NCBI GenBank assembly: GCA_027575765.1
Contig: JANBPT010001039.1
Span: 1 to 15,981, forward strand
Direction of reading: 5' to 3'
Source: Tieghemiomyces parasiticus
Lineage: Eukaryota; Kickxellomycota; Dimargaritomycetes; Dimargaritales; Dimargaritaceae
DNA length: 15,981 nt
Positions within the stretch are counted from its first letter, which is position 1; every line of letters starts with the position of its first letter. Below, piece by piece: positions 1-9,794 of this stretch. The translations under genes and the position numbers were made by a program. Under the pieces are notes generated by a model. That model was not told where the DNA came from, ran no database searches, and saw only the letters and a list, made by a program, of their open reading frames with translations.

Positions 1-330
1 TACTGGGGCTACAAGATTAGCCGCCGGTACATATACGCTGCCTTCAGCCTCCTCGCCTTCTCCACCTTCATCATGCTCGTTGCCAGCCTCCTTGTACTCC
101 TTAACATTAACAAGGCCGAGCGTGAGGAAGGGTACGGGACGGCAGCACCGGCTGTGGTATACCCGGTTAACAACGCCCCGCTGCAGCCCATGCCGGCTCC
201 TCCCCAGCAGCAACAGGCTATGTATCGTGATGCCGAGTATACGACTGCGCCAACCTCCCAGAGCCAACCTGGCTCCGGTCGGCCCAGCGCCGATAATAAC
301 GAGGTTCATGTGCAGTTCCCACAGAAGTGA
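1..330 (+). CDS. 3' part of a membrane protein gene with a Pro/Gln-rich tail (5'-truncated by window edge)
   Basis: The frame is open from base 1 to a TGA at 328-330 and gives 109 residues. A basic stretch (KISRR, about residues 5-9) precedes one long hydrophobic segment (about residues 10-36), followed by a charged KAEREE stop-transfer and a 70-residue hydrophilic tail rich in Pro, Gln, Ser and Tyr, including a QQQQ run. This is the C-terminal end of a membrane protein whose last helix exits to a cytosolic tail. Polytopic fungal families such as Sur7/PalI or MARVEL-type proteins end like this, but nothing diagnostic is visible and the upstream helices lie outside the window. An intron acceptor could lie at the GATTAG near base 20, which would shorten the exon. 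It faces the minus-strand array tail to tail. I am sure of the frame and helix, unsure of the family. Confidence 0.65.
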   Translation, partial: YWGYKISRRYIYAAFSLLAFSTFIMLVASLLVLLNINKAEREEGYGTAAPAVVYPVNNAPLQPMPAPPQQQQAMYRDAEYTTAPTSQSQPGSGRPSADNNEVHVQFPQK

Positions 331-765
331 CCAAAAGAAAACAAGGAGGTGACAGCTACTATGCATGCCCCTTGGCTGCTAATCATTTTCCTTTTAGCGA
401 TTTATTTTACCTTATCTGTGCCTTGGGGTTCATGGTCTTTTTTTCTTGTTTAACAGCCACGAGCTGTAATATCGGGTTCCTATCCTCGGCCATCCACGCA
501 TATTATCTTACTCTCTAACTTTCATTTAGCTGTTTATAAGTTTCATCAATACAGGTAACGCTATTTGCCATGCACGGGAAACGAATGTTCAAGTGACCTT
601 GAGAAACATCAACGAATAGTGCGCTCGAAAAAAATACATAGGGCCACCTATTGGTAATTCCCAACACAAAGCATACCTCTCATAAGGTACATGTATAGCA
701 ATGGTAAATACGGTACATAAAACATGGATATAATGGTCCAGTCTACGTCACCAATCACAGAATGG
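331..765. other. Intergenic, convergent gene ends
   Basis: This stretch lies between the stop of the leading plus-strand gene and the stop of array member 1, so it should hold the 3' ends of both transcripts. It is AT-rich, with T-rich runs near 385-450. I see no convincing coding frame and no clear AATAAA signal on either strand. Confidence 0.5.
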
Positions 766-1372
766 TTAGGGTTGGTAATGCGGGCCGGCGTACTGGGTGG
801 GCAGGATGTGACGGAGGTCGGCCATGGGCGGGCAGGTGGCCGCCGGCGCTGAGATCTGGGCACCTGCGGGAATGCCGGGTGGACTAGCTCTCGTGGCAAC
901 CGCTACCGATTGGTGTTGCTGAAGCCCGGCTTGTTGTTTCCGTATCGCGCGGTCGACGCTGCCTCGTCGCTGTGTACCAGTTGACGTGGGTGTGAAGTGG
1001 CAGGGTGGGGAATAGGTTATATTTAAAGTGGTGGCTACCTTCGTAGGGACGCTTTCATGTCCCAAAACGCGTCTCCACCACGCCCTTGTGCTCAAATATG
1101 GGAATGAAACGAACCAACTCAAGCTCGTTTACAAGTGGACTTACCCGTATGCAATAGTAGATACTGCCGATAACCTCTAATATTAATCCGATCAGAAAAG
1201 CAACTATACCGGCCCCAGCGACCGCAAAGAACGTAGTGTTGTCCCTGCGCCCCGTATACATGTCATACTTCTTAGGATTGATGGCGAAGACCCCTACTAG
1301 GCAAAGAATAATGCCGGCCACAAGTAGGACAGTGCCTACTGTAAACATACAGCAGGGCCCCGATCTCCGCAT
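766..1372 (-). CDS. Two-helix membrane protein, array member 1 (2 exons)
   Basis: Exon 1 is 1372-1145 (76 codons), the intron 1144-970 (175 nt; CGG|GTAAGT donor, ACACAG acceptor) and exon 2 969-766 (67 codons plus TAA), joined in phase 0 to give 143 aa. Residues 1-8 (MRRSGPCC) are short and basic. Helix 1 spans about 10-31, a polar loop about 32-48 with an N-glycosylation sequon (N45-T-T), and helix 2 about 49-73, ending in C74-x-R exactly at the intron. Exon 2 opens with RRGS and continues as a basic, then Gln/Ala/Pro-rich tail ending YAGPHYQP. The basic residues on both outer flanks and the sequon in the loop suggest both termini are cytosolic. A TATA-like AT stretch lies about 200 nt upstream (1571-1580). 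I recognise no named family and no catalytic residue. The gene model is well supported; the function is unknown. Confidence 0.8.
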
Positions 1373-2770
1373 GGCGACCTAATGTCTGTTAGGACTTGGA
1401 TGCAAAGGTTTGGAGGGCACGGGGGCTTGAGGCGAAAAATAATAATAGAGATGGTGGGAATCCGTAAGTCTAATGCGCTGGGGGGGGGGCTCAGCCCGAG
1501 CTCCGAAGTAGTAGTGGCGAACAGCGGTGTTATATTGCCGCGGGGAGAGGCAGTAACTAACTCCGCTTCCAATAAATAATAATCAGTTGCAATATTGGCC
1601 GGGTTAGATGCCAATTAAAGCGCTAGAATGACTGGGCGAAAGAAAACAACAATTTAACTGAGGCAATCAAAAACAAAGCGCAGAACTCGATTATCCTTCT
1701 TGGCCAGGAGCCAGTCTCCCTTTTAATCCTCCGCTCTCATTTCACCCAAAGGCTGCCAAGCTTAATGGCAAGGCAAGCAGAAAGTGAGAAAATATCCCCG
1801 CGTCTCGGTGCTCCTGCCCAGCCCTACAGAATTTGCAATGAGAGACAGGCCAGTGGTTGAGTGTCGAGGACTTACCGCCATCAATACCGAATATGGGAGG
1901 ATCGACCGCGTGCTGTGAACCAATATTGATTGGGCCAGTGAGGGCTCGCATGGGTCATCCCTACAGACCAATGTCAAAATTGAGCGGAAAAATGAAGGGG
2001 GAGGAGGATGGGTCAGTTTCTTTAACGCCGCCTGATTGCTGCGACTCTCATTTATGGCGCTTGGCCATCTTACATCTAGCCTGAAAACCTCTGGTGTGGA
2101 GAACATATGGTTCGAACGGTAATGGAGAGGCGGAACCCCCTGAGAGGGGAGGGTATAGGTGTACCGGAAGTAGTGGCAGGACCACAGCGAATGAGGTATA
2201 CCATGGGGGGGTTGAGAAAAGAAGTAGAAACGTGACAGACCTACGGTGTAGGGATATGGGAGCAGTAGTAGAGGGATGGTGGCCCCACAGCCGTCCCCCC
2301 AGATTCTGTGGGTAGCAGACTCCACCTCACTACTAGTCCAGCCCAATCCAGCGTAAGGTGGGAGGCCTAAGTGCGGAATGTCAGTAGGTAATAGGGAAGG
2401 GGATGGAGGGTGGTTGCAGTATCAAGGAGCCATCAAAAGCACTAGGGCGTCCTCCCCCACTGTGACTTTCTAGGAACAGCGTTACGCGATTGGCCCAGCG
2501 CGAGGTCCAAATTGAGTGTAAATTAATGACAATCTGGCACATCAGAGATGGGAAAAAAAGTGCTGGTAAGAGAAAATGCCAGTGTAATACGACTCTGAGA
2601 GTAGCTTTATTGCATAAGTGTACAGAGCTAGGCTTAGCTTGAGTAAGAGGTCTAATTATGTACAGCGATATTGACAGAACCCTTGTAGATAGATAATAAT
2701 AAAAAATATTGTTGGTGTACCATGCTGCCTAACTGACCCGCCTCGAAGGTGGGAATCCTGCCGGAAGCAG
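1373..2770. other. Intergenic, upstream of member 1
   Basis: No gene is supported here. The first 200 nt upstream of member 1 should be its promoter and leader and include a G10 run at 1480-1489 (C10 on the transcribed sense). A 194-codon minus frame at 1762-2346 coincides with a pyrimidine-rich stretch and has Pro/Ser/Leu-biased composition typical of chance frames. A GTAAGT donor match on the minus strand near 1876 could not be joined to a convincing second exon. Confidence 0.45.
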
Positions 2771-3236
2771 CTAGACATCCAGCTGACATTTCTCCTCCAC
2801 AGTGTGGCGGGGCGGCCTGGCTTTCACGGTTACTCGCGATCGAGAGCCCTTGACGCTCCGCCTCCTCTACGGTCAGGGTTAATGAACAGGTAAGGTCCCA
2901 TAGGTGAGCGGCGGTTAAAATTAGTGAATGAGCCAAGCTAAGCGTCGCCGGGAGATGAACTGGCGTCAGTAGGTTAAGAGGGAACTCGGCCGCTGATGGC
3001 ATTGTACTTACCCGTGCGCAGAGGACGGTGATGGTAACCAATATAAGGAGGGCTCCAACGGCGAAAAGGACGAGACCGACGATGGACATCACCATGGTCC
3101 TAGTGGGAGACACCTGATAATATGCACCCCTGTCGGCCACGGCTCGAAGGATTATACCAACGACGCCGACTACAAGCCCTATGGCCATTAGTATGATACC
3201 GGTAAGAACAGCGCGGCAAACCAATGTGGCACCCAT
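2771..3236 (-). CDS. Two-helix membrane protein, array member 2 (2 exons)
   Basis: Exon 1 is 3236-3012 (75 codons) with the same CGG|GTAAGT donor as members 1 and 3. The intron is 3011-2867 (145 nt, branch-like CACTAAT) and exon 2 is 2866-2771 (31 codons plus TAG), phase 0, 106 aa. Helix 1 is about residues 8-31, the loop 32-47, and helix 2 48-72, ending C73-A-R at the splice site. The loop (ADRGAYYQVSPTRT) has no sequon. Exon 2 begins RRRSVKGSRSR, strongly basic and close to the exon-2 starts of members 1 and 3, which is why I chose this acceptor. An acceptor 2 nt further on (GAG) would instead give a 70-residue tail ending at 2652 without the basic start; that is possible but less likely. 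The ATG follows a T-rich leader. A TATA-like box lies about 190 nt upstream. Function unknown. Confidence 0.75.
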
Positions 3237-4524
3237 GACGTCCTCCGAAAAAAAAGTGTATGTAAAGGGAATCAGTGGGTTGAAGATGAGGTGCTTGGAG
3301 AAATCGATATCAAAGGAAGAGGGCGGGTTGGTCTGTTTGTATGAATAAGACAGCAGGTTAATGTATAGGTATAGGTTCTAGGGCATGCGATCAGTGGAAG
3401 GAGCGGCGGTGGTCACCAAGGTTTATATTGGGTCGTGATGGCGCTTCAGTTGCGTCTGTGCATCTACTAGCTCATTCGTTTGACCACCCTCACGATACGC
3501 GCGCAGGGCCCGTCACCGGAGACCGAGTTTATCACACAGGAGGGGGATCGTCAGTAGCCAGAAACTCGCAGTGGTTAGAGTAACGGACAAAGTACATCCG
3601 GTGGGGTAATTTCAACGGTGGTAATGGTAAGGAACGCTGAGAAAGAGTGAAAAGGCAGATGTCGATAACTGATCAGTTAATCGGCCGGGACGATCGGTGG
3701 TCGCCGAAGGAAGCCAAAGGGCTAATCTCCAAAGAGGGGCACTCTTCACAAGCCTAGAGAAATATGAGTGGCGTTTAGACAATTATGCACCGATTCACTC
3801 ATTTACCTGTGATCAGGCGCAAGGGCGAGCAAAAGTGGAGAGCCGAACCTCTTCGTTGCCTCCCCCTACGGCCGTTAATAAATCAGGGTTCGAAGAGCTA
3901 GATTGTGTCCCGAATATCCGTTTGTGACTGCATAGTAGCATCAGACAAAGGTGATGTACCGTGGCAGGGCTAGATAAGAGTGGCGACAGGGAAGAGGAGT
4001 AGAGAGAGGGAGAGCGAGCGAGAAAATGAACGGCGGTTGATCTACCAGCGTCGAAGCTAATGATACGACGACAGGCCCTGGGAGCTCGTACGTTGCACGG
4101 CTCACTTCGTTGAAGCAGTGGGCGCAGATTCGGGCCAACGAAAGCGTCTTCTACGTGGTCAATCTTGTTTTGCGCTTTCGTTCCACCTCCTTTACCTTTG
4201 CTTAGGTTATTTATATATTTTCTATGTTATGTGCCGGGTCGAACTATTGAATGCTGATTCCTCCTACCACGGACTGCCTGTCAAGTAATCATATCTACTA
4301 GATTACCCACAGACATACCTAGAGCACTATATATACTATATTATACGACAGACAGGCTATACTGAAAAGTTTGAGACAGTGGAGAGTAAAGTAATAAACA
4401 TTGATGAAATACCTCGTTCAACAGGCCCATAAGTTCGGGCCAAAAGGTGTCGTCAATTCGGGCATTCTCTCATCCAGTTACGCAAAAGGGGGTGATTAGA
4501 AGGCCTTGGGCGCCGCGATTCCTA
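3237..4524. other. Intergenic, upstream of member 2
   Basis: Apart from the member 2 promoter and leader (about 3237-3430) I see no supported gene. A plus-strand frame at 3697-3927 starts only with GTG and has no eukaryotic start or splice context. The 4190-4350 part is AT-rich with TA-repeat-like sequence near 4325-4345. Confidence 0.45.
3422..3428 (-). promoter_or_regulatory. TATA-like box of array member 2
   Basis: The minus strand reads CCAATATAAACC about 190 nt upstream of the member 2 ATG. Similar AT-rich cores lie 165-220 nt upstream of the other members, so the position is consistent, but no transcription start is shown by sequence alone. Confidence 0.4.
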
Positions 4525-5092
4525 CTAATAGACCGACTGCATGGTATTACGCGGGTAGGTGCCATCAGGGCCGTAGGGCTCAGTAGCCTGTACGGGGACG
4601 TGACCACCCATGGGACCGTGTCTGCGGGAACGCTTACGCTGGTGCAGAGGAAGGAGTGGTGTAAGTCAAGTGTAAAATGCAGTATGCCAGGTTAGTAACC
4701 AGTCTGTATGATGCCAAGTCTAAGTCTCACGGCTAGGTCAGGGGCATGCAGACATTCGCATAAAGATTACTGCTGTGACACTGCCGTATCAGGGTCGAAA
4801 TAACTACTCGTGATGTAGCCAAAGGGCACTCTTGTACGACGTTCGATTCCTTGCTACTTACCCGCACACAGAAGAGGCAGCAGCCGATAAGCTGAGAGAT
4901 AACACCCACGGCGAGTAGGACGATACCGACAATCATCATGGTGGTCATGTTGAAGTATACATGGGAGCCATAGCCGTTGATGTTGTCGACATGATGGACA
5001 CTGCGGATGGCCCCGATGATAATGAGCACAATGCCGGCAATGGCCAAAAGGGTACCAAGGAGAAGCAGCCAGCAAGGAGCCGAGGACCGCAT
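4525..5092 (-). CDS. Two-helix membrane protein, array member 3 (2 exons)
   Basis: Exon 1 is 5092-4862 (77 codons), the intron 4861-4639 (223 nt) and exon 2 4638-4525 (37 codons plus TAG), phase 0, 114 aa. The splice signals are the clearest in the array: CGG|GTAAGT donor, a perfect TACTAAC branch site (4697-4691) and a pyrimidine-rich tract ending CACCAG. The start MRSSAPCW resembles member 1. Helix 1 is about residues 8-29, the loop 30-50 carries sequon N48-M-T, and helix 2 51-74 ends C75-V-R. The tail opens with the basic RKRSRRHG and continues with Pro/Gly/Tyr repeats (EPYGPDGTYP) to a terminal SVY. The pyrimidine-rich leader and a TATATAAT box 200 nt upstream support the start. Function unknown; probably both termini cytosolic. 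Confidence 0.85.
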
Positions 5093-5287
5093 GGTTGCTG
5101 TGGTGATAAGAACGGTTGCTGAGGAGGCAATGTGTATAGCGTATATATGAGCCCGGAGAGAGAGAGGAACGGGGTAGTCAGGGGAATGGCCGGTGGGGCA
5201 GAGGACACACTGTGGGGAGGAAAAGATTGAGGTTGGCGGAACGACTGGTAATGTTTAATGAGAGAGGAGGCGGCGACAGAGTTCGCT

Positions 5288-5295
5288 ATTATATA
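5288..5295 (-). promoter_or_regulatory. TATA-like box of array member 3
   Basis: The minus strand reads GGTATATAATAGCG about 200 nt before the member 3 ATG and is followed by a C/T-rich leader. It is the best-looking TATA element among the array promoters. Confidence 0.45.
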
Positions 5296-6609
5296 CCGTC
5301 CCGGATTAAAATTCCGACGTGTGTGGCACCCGCCTCCAAAGTATCCAACACGGTATCTGTATCGGGCTCGACTCAATGACGACAACCCTTTTTACAAGGT
5401 ACTGGACTCCGAGCCGGGTGACCTCCGCTCCCCCCCTCCCCCCAGTACTGCATCTGGCCCCTCACTCCCACGCTAGCCAATGACGTGAAATAGGGCAGTC
5501 GACCAACCCGCATCCTGGTATGACGGAAGAGTGGGGGGAAGAGGAAATGGTTGGTTTGGATGCTGAAAGGGGATATAATGGTGTTACACGGCCAGGCATC
5601 GCTGTGACGTTTACGTTTCGGCTAATATACCGAAGAGAGAAAATGATCGGAGAAAAAAAATCTGGGTCCTGACGTACTGGAAGCACTCATGTCTCGCGAT
5701 ATATGGGGTTACTTAAAGCGATCTAGAAGGTTTCCGTCATCCGGCGAGAAGAGTTTGCCTGAAGTTGAAGGACGTGGCGTCTTTGACCGTAGGCCCACTA
5801 TCGAGTACGATTACCGTGGCGTCGCTGTATGAGCTGCAGTTCAAGAATAGGCTGGTAGAATCATTAGCTGATTGGCTGTCGCCAGGTAATGTTTGGACTC
5901 GGAGCCTGGTTTCCGCTTATTAGTATTTTTCAGGATTTTCATTTATCGACCGTACTTGTCAATCCTACCGAAAACTGAATGTGATAACGACAATGGTTTT
6001 TGCCTTGAAAGGGATGGGGCGGACATCAATCCAATGTTATGTGTGTGAGGACCCTGGGTTGCGTAGATATCGATATATGGGATTGAAAAGGTGAGGTGGT
6101 TTACTTGATAAGTTTAGAAGAGCACCACTAGACGATATACTCAACCAGACCACTTTTTGGCTTATCTAATATAATTGTCGCTCGATATTAAGCCACACGA
6201 TGTATGAAGAGTTTCTAGGCTAATTACTGAACGAGGTGAGGAGGTATGCCTATTTATATCGGAAACAGTTAGTATCCTCCTACATAAGCAACACTTTAGA
6301 AAAACTGTGATTCAAGCAACAGTCAGTTCATACTAACGTGAAAATAGTGTCCCTAGGTGACAGTAGGGGTATCTAGTTGGTCAGTATGACGCTACTAAAC
6401 GGTGACAAGAAGCGTGGGGGGCGTGGTGTTTATACTGATGGTGTAAAGCCGGGGTTGATCAATAAAAGAGGTAGTAGCGTTGGTTTGCAAGACGTCTAGT
6501 TGGTAAGAGCGATAAGGAGCAAGGTGAGGTGAGTAAGGGCGTAAGGAACTCAATAGACGTAGAAGGAGAGATGGGAGCGCTACGAATGTCAAGCGGTACA
6601 TAAAACGGG

Positions 6610-6848
6610 TTAACGGACGGAGGAGGGAACATCGAGGAGGCCCGGGCCCAAGGTTGGTATAGCAATGTCGAGGCCGTCGCTAGTGGGTATCCGGAGGCCG
6701 TGCATCACGGCGGCTGGTTTCAAAGTTGTGTAGGGGGCTTGGACGGCCTCCAGGACAAATGTTGTGTATGGAGGTTTGGGCAGTAGCCAAGATGTATGAC
6801 ATGCAGGGCGGCACAGATAGTTGGGCCCGGGGTATTGTGGCTTATGGG
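6610..6848 (-). pseudogene. Possible orphan exon 2 of a lost array member
   Basis: A minus-strand frame ending in TAA at 6610 is GC-richer than its surroundings and encodes a Pro/Tyr-rich sequence: it starts PQYPGPNY after a CATAAG acceptor-like site and contains KPPYTTF and APYTTL repeats. This resembles the array tails (YAGPHYQP in member 1, NPYGPPVY in member 5), and the acceptor would be in phase 0 as in all members. It lies inside the double-length gap of the array. No two-helix exon 1 with a GTAAGT donor is visible upstream. A frame at about 7250-7100 has two hydrophobic runs but does not match the family. It could equally be a chance frame. Confidence 0.25.
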
Positions 6849-8211
6849 CACTACAGTCAGTTGCAGATAAATTGATAGCCTTCATCTAAACATGGCTGCC
6901 TCCTAATTTTTAAACTATGTAGGGTTTGCCTATCCACTCCTTACTTTCGCGGGAATCTCATGGTGGCTATTTTTGTTTAAATCGTCGAATGAAAGTGCGA
7001 TCGGGGCGAACCCAGGCGATTAGTTACAGAAATTGATCGCAATATCAAAATATAAACGTAGTTAGGATAACGATAACTTGATTTCAGTGGGGCATTTTCG
7101 GGGCTTCTATAAGTGAGCAGGCTCTTGTAAACAACGGGGATAGTATGACAGGGTGTGTAGCCCGAGAGAGGGAGCAACTAGAAGAAAGACCAAGGGAGGG
7201 TCGCCAGCGAGCAGGCCGAGTAGAATAAAAAAACAGTATCTATTACACACTTAACAAATCTACAATTACGGGCAATTCGTCGTCTTTCAATAGGTGTGAT
7301 TTGAGCGATGATGCGAAACCGTTTGGTGTAGCTTGAGGCGCTTGATTCTGGGACATTCTCCATGAGGAGGAGGACCCAAAATCGAGTCGAGTTCGCTTCC
7401 GAAGTCGGAAAGCTGTCACCTTCTTATTTCCCAAAGGATGAGAATAATCCGCGATGAAAGTTTGAGGATTCTATCAAAAAGACAGATTCTTGAAGGGTGG
7501 CAGCATTCTTGGACAAGGGAGCGCCCTGGGGTGTGCCTCCGTTACAATGGGAGCAGATTGCCTTTAAAACAATTGATTCTCGTTAAGGTTCATACTGAGT
7601 GACTCACAGTAATCTGACAAGAGATGATGAGCTTGGCAAGTTCCTGTCCGTTCAGAGATAAGTTTATTTAAACGCCATATGTTGCGCTGTTGCCACCGTA
7701 GCGTCAGGAGGATGTTTAGCGCGGTCTGGCCAACATTGATATCAATAACGACCCGTGGCATCGTTTCCGCTACCAGCCATTTTAGTTGCTGAACTTCCCT
7801 ATCGATAACGAAAGGAGGAGGTGGTAGAGGGAAGTAGTTATCCTGACCAAGGTATTTTCGGCTACCGCCACATAGAACTCGGCTCTATCAATCCAATGAA
7901 CAAAGTATGGATAATTTTTTAATATGCGGTGATGTAGCAAGGAAAGTCGAAAAGGGAAGGCATTGCATAAATCTAGCTTCTCAGTTGTACACGTCTCAGA
8001 GATAGAGAGTAGCGTGGGTGATTCCATAGCAGGATATAAAGTACCGGGCCGCGAAGAGAGAATCACCTTTCTGTGTAGCCGTCGGGTCTCCAATAGTGTC
8101 GAAGCCCCGAAGGGGGGGGAGTTGAGTCTGCACTAAAGTGGTCCGACCGAACCCTTTTCTACTATAGTCTGTCATGCGTCGTAGTAAGGGGGTTGCTGGT
8201 GTTAGCCAAAA

Positions 8212-8715
8212 TTAAACAGCAGTGCTCATAGGGGGCATGCCATTTTGGGAAGCTTTCTTGGCCTGCTTAATTTTGCGACGTTGGGCTTTCTGTGGCGGGC
8301 ACCAGTATGGAAATGTAGGCGTAATATGTCAGGGGATATTGAACGGAAAAAAGTGGCAGGTTAGTCGATAGTGTACTATGAATTACTGCGTCCCATAGGC
8401 TCACCGACTCTTCCGTAGAAAACATGCATTGGAGTAGTGGTGGATATGGTTGTTACATGTGACGGCAAGATAACTTACCGCGATTATGGACAACCCCCCA
8501 CTGATGACCACCACTGTCAGGCCCAAAATGAGAAGGACGATACCGGCAATGAGGCACGTCTTCGCCTGGGAGTAATCCGAAAAGTTTAAGGTAATGTTTT
8601 TGAGAAAATGTAGTATTTCGAACGTGCCAATGACGAGGATTAGAAGGCCGGTGACGACCATGAGGGTGCCGAAGGCCAACACGCAGCGGACAACGGTTCG
8701 GTTTATCTGCATCAT
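8212..8715 (-). CDS. Two-helix membrane protein, array member 4 (2 exons)
   Basis: Exon 1 is 8715-8479 (79 codons), the intron 8478-8290 (189 nt; GCG|GTAAGT donor, ACTAAC branch at 8365-8360, GCCACAG acceptor) and exon 2 8289-8212 (25 codons plus TAA), phase 0, 104 aa. Helix 1 is about residues 11-36, the loop 37-52 has two sequons (N40-I-T, N44-F-S), and helix 2 53-79 runs up to the splice site. Here the residue before the intron is Ala, not Arg, and there is no C-x-R. The tail is the shortest in the array and mostly basic (KAQRRKIKQAKK), ending MSTAV. The frame stays open upstream to 9015, but that part is a Pro/Ser/Phe-biased translation of a C/T-rich leader, so I start at MMQINR. Function unknown. 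Confidence 0.82.
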
Positions 8716-9794
8716 GGGTATATAAGGCGCAGGCGTAAAGCTAAAGTGGAAGGGAAGTGAATAGATATGCAGCGATGGATAAAAAAAAGCGTAGCCGAAA
8801 CCGCCAAGGGTATGAGGAGGAAGGAGGTGTGGAACGGGTGGCGAAAATGATTCACGGTCCGGGCGGGGGTGGTCACTTGGCTCGTTAAATATACCTGTCC
8901 AACGTTGCAACATGTGGGTGCGAGACCGGAGGAAGAGGTAGTAAAGAGAAGAAAGAGGTGAATGGCGAATAAAGGAAGCGGGGAAGGGAAGGGCTTGAGC
9001 GGTTCGACGAGTCATGACACCCTAACGCAACACCTTCAGCGGAGAAGACGACAAAGAACGTTAAGCCACCTGGGCGCCTTTATATCCTCGCCTCTCCCCC
9101 CGCTTTGTAGCCCACTTCCCCTCTCATACTCTCTCGCTTACCCTCACTCTCCCCATTTCTTCATGTTCTGCGACAGGTGGTTGTTGCCCCGCACCTCATA
9201 CAATCACCGGGCGCTCTGGTCAATGACCAACGAATCCCCAGCGGCAAGCCTGTGACGGCGCCAACAATAACACTTACCACTTTTAAAGTCACATCTATCG
9301 CTAGCTATCATGAGTAGAGTGAAACGAGGGGGGATGAGAATCAGCCCGCCTCCTCCACCATTCTCTCGTTGGTGACGGCGGAGAGACGACGCTACATATG
9401 TTCAATGGGACATGGTTGTAACTAAGGCAACGTACGACCTGGCCTAGCAATTGCATGGATAGACCATTCCAAATTTATGTCGCCGAAACCAGGCAAAGAG
9501 AGGGTATGGCCGGTAAAACTAGCTGTAGAAAAGTCCATACGTTGTGCCGAAGACGGGCTGGTGCTTGTATAGCGGCGACACAGACCTGGAAGGCAACGTG
9601 TCTGCCCACTCCGAATATAAAACGAGTTAGATATATGGTTCGAGTATTACAAACACGGCACTGCACCAATATCCCTCTGATATAGTTAAAGCTACGGCGC
9701 ACCTTATAAGGATCATCGGTTTATACTGTTGGGGTACTGTGGCGCGACAGTTAGATATGCAAGGTCTTGATCGCCAGCTTTACGTTATGTCGTT
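8716..9794. other. Intergenic, upstream of member 4
   Basis: 8716-9090 is a C/T-rich leader and promoter for member 4 on the minus strand. Two TATA candidates occur, at 8885-8893 and 9078-9086. From 9090 to 9170 the plus strand is also C/T-rich, so a second, plus-oriented transcript is conceivable, but the frame after its first ATG (9163) is only about 30 codons. Minus frame 9475-9702 starts with GTG only. No gene supported. Confidence 0.4.
8885..8893 (-). promoter_or_regulatory. TATA-like box of array member 4
   Basis: The minus strand reads GGTATATTTAACG about 175 nt before the ATG, matching the distance in members 2 and 3. A better TATA match (GATATAAAG) lies at 9078-9086 but is 365 nt upstream, so either could be the one used. 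Confidence 0.35.

Larger units (their letters stand above)
5093..8211. other. Long stretch without a supported gene between members 3 and 4
   Basis: The first 200 nt are the pyrimidine-rich leader and promoter of member 3. The remainder, especially 5700-8200, is AT-rich and has many short frames but none with a convincing start plus splice pattern or recognisable domain. Minus-strand frames at 7782-8093 and 7564-7890 look protein-like by eye, but frames of that length are expected by chance here. The one part that stands out is a GC-richer Pro/Tyr-rich minus frame at about 6610-6885, listed separately. On array spacing, one further member would be expected in this interval. Confidence 0.4.

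Noticed and set aside
2108..2118. GGTTCGAAC-like T-loop string suggesting a tRNA (also near 9634, 11268 and 3886)
   Set aside because: The flanking bases cannot form the five-pair T stem in any of these places and no acceptor or anticodon arm is visible.
1762..2346. 194-codon minus-strand open frame
   Set aside because: It lies in a pyrimidine-rich stretch, has Pro/Ser/Leu-biased composition and no recognisable domain. A GTAAGT match near 1876 gave no convincing spliced product; a few such hexamers per strand are expected by chance.
2652..3236. Unspliced 194-codon reading of array member 2
   Set aside because: The frame continues through the CGG|GTAAGT donor used identically in members 1 and 3; splicing to the RRRS exon explains it better.
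6250..6436. Perfect TACTAAC followed by an AG on the minus strand, suggesting an intron near 6250-6436
   Set aside because: The exons it would join are very short or C/T-biased and no coherent protein results.
7782..8093. 103-codon minus frame, and the overlapping one at 7564-7890
   Set aside because: Protein-like by eye, but frames of this length are expected by chance in 16 kb over six frames, the two overlap in different phases, and no splice pattern joins them.
8716..9015. N-terminal extension of member 4 by 100 codons
   Set aside because: The extension is the translation of a C/T-rich leader containing a TATA-like core; the hairpin start MMQINR matches the other members' lengths.
9278..9311. 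Short minus-strand start plus GTAAGT donor (possible tiny first exon)
   Set aside because: The downstream sequence is purine-rich on this strand, with no acceptor leading to an open second exon.
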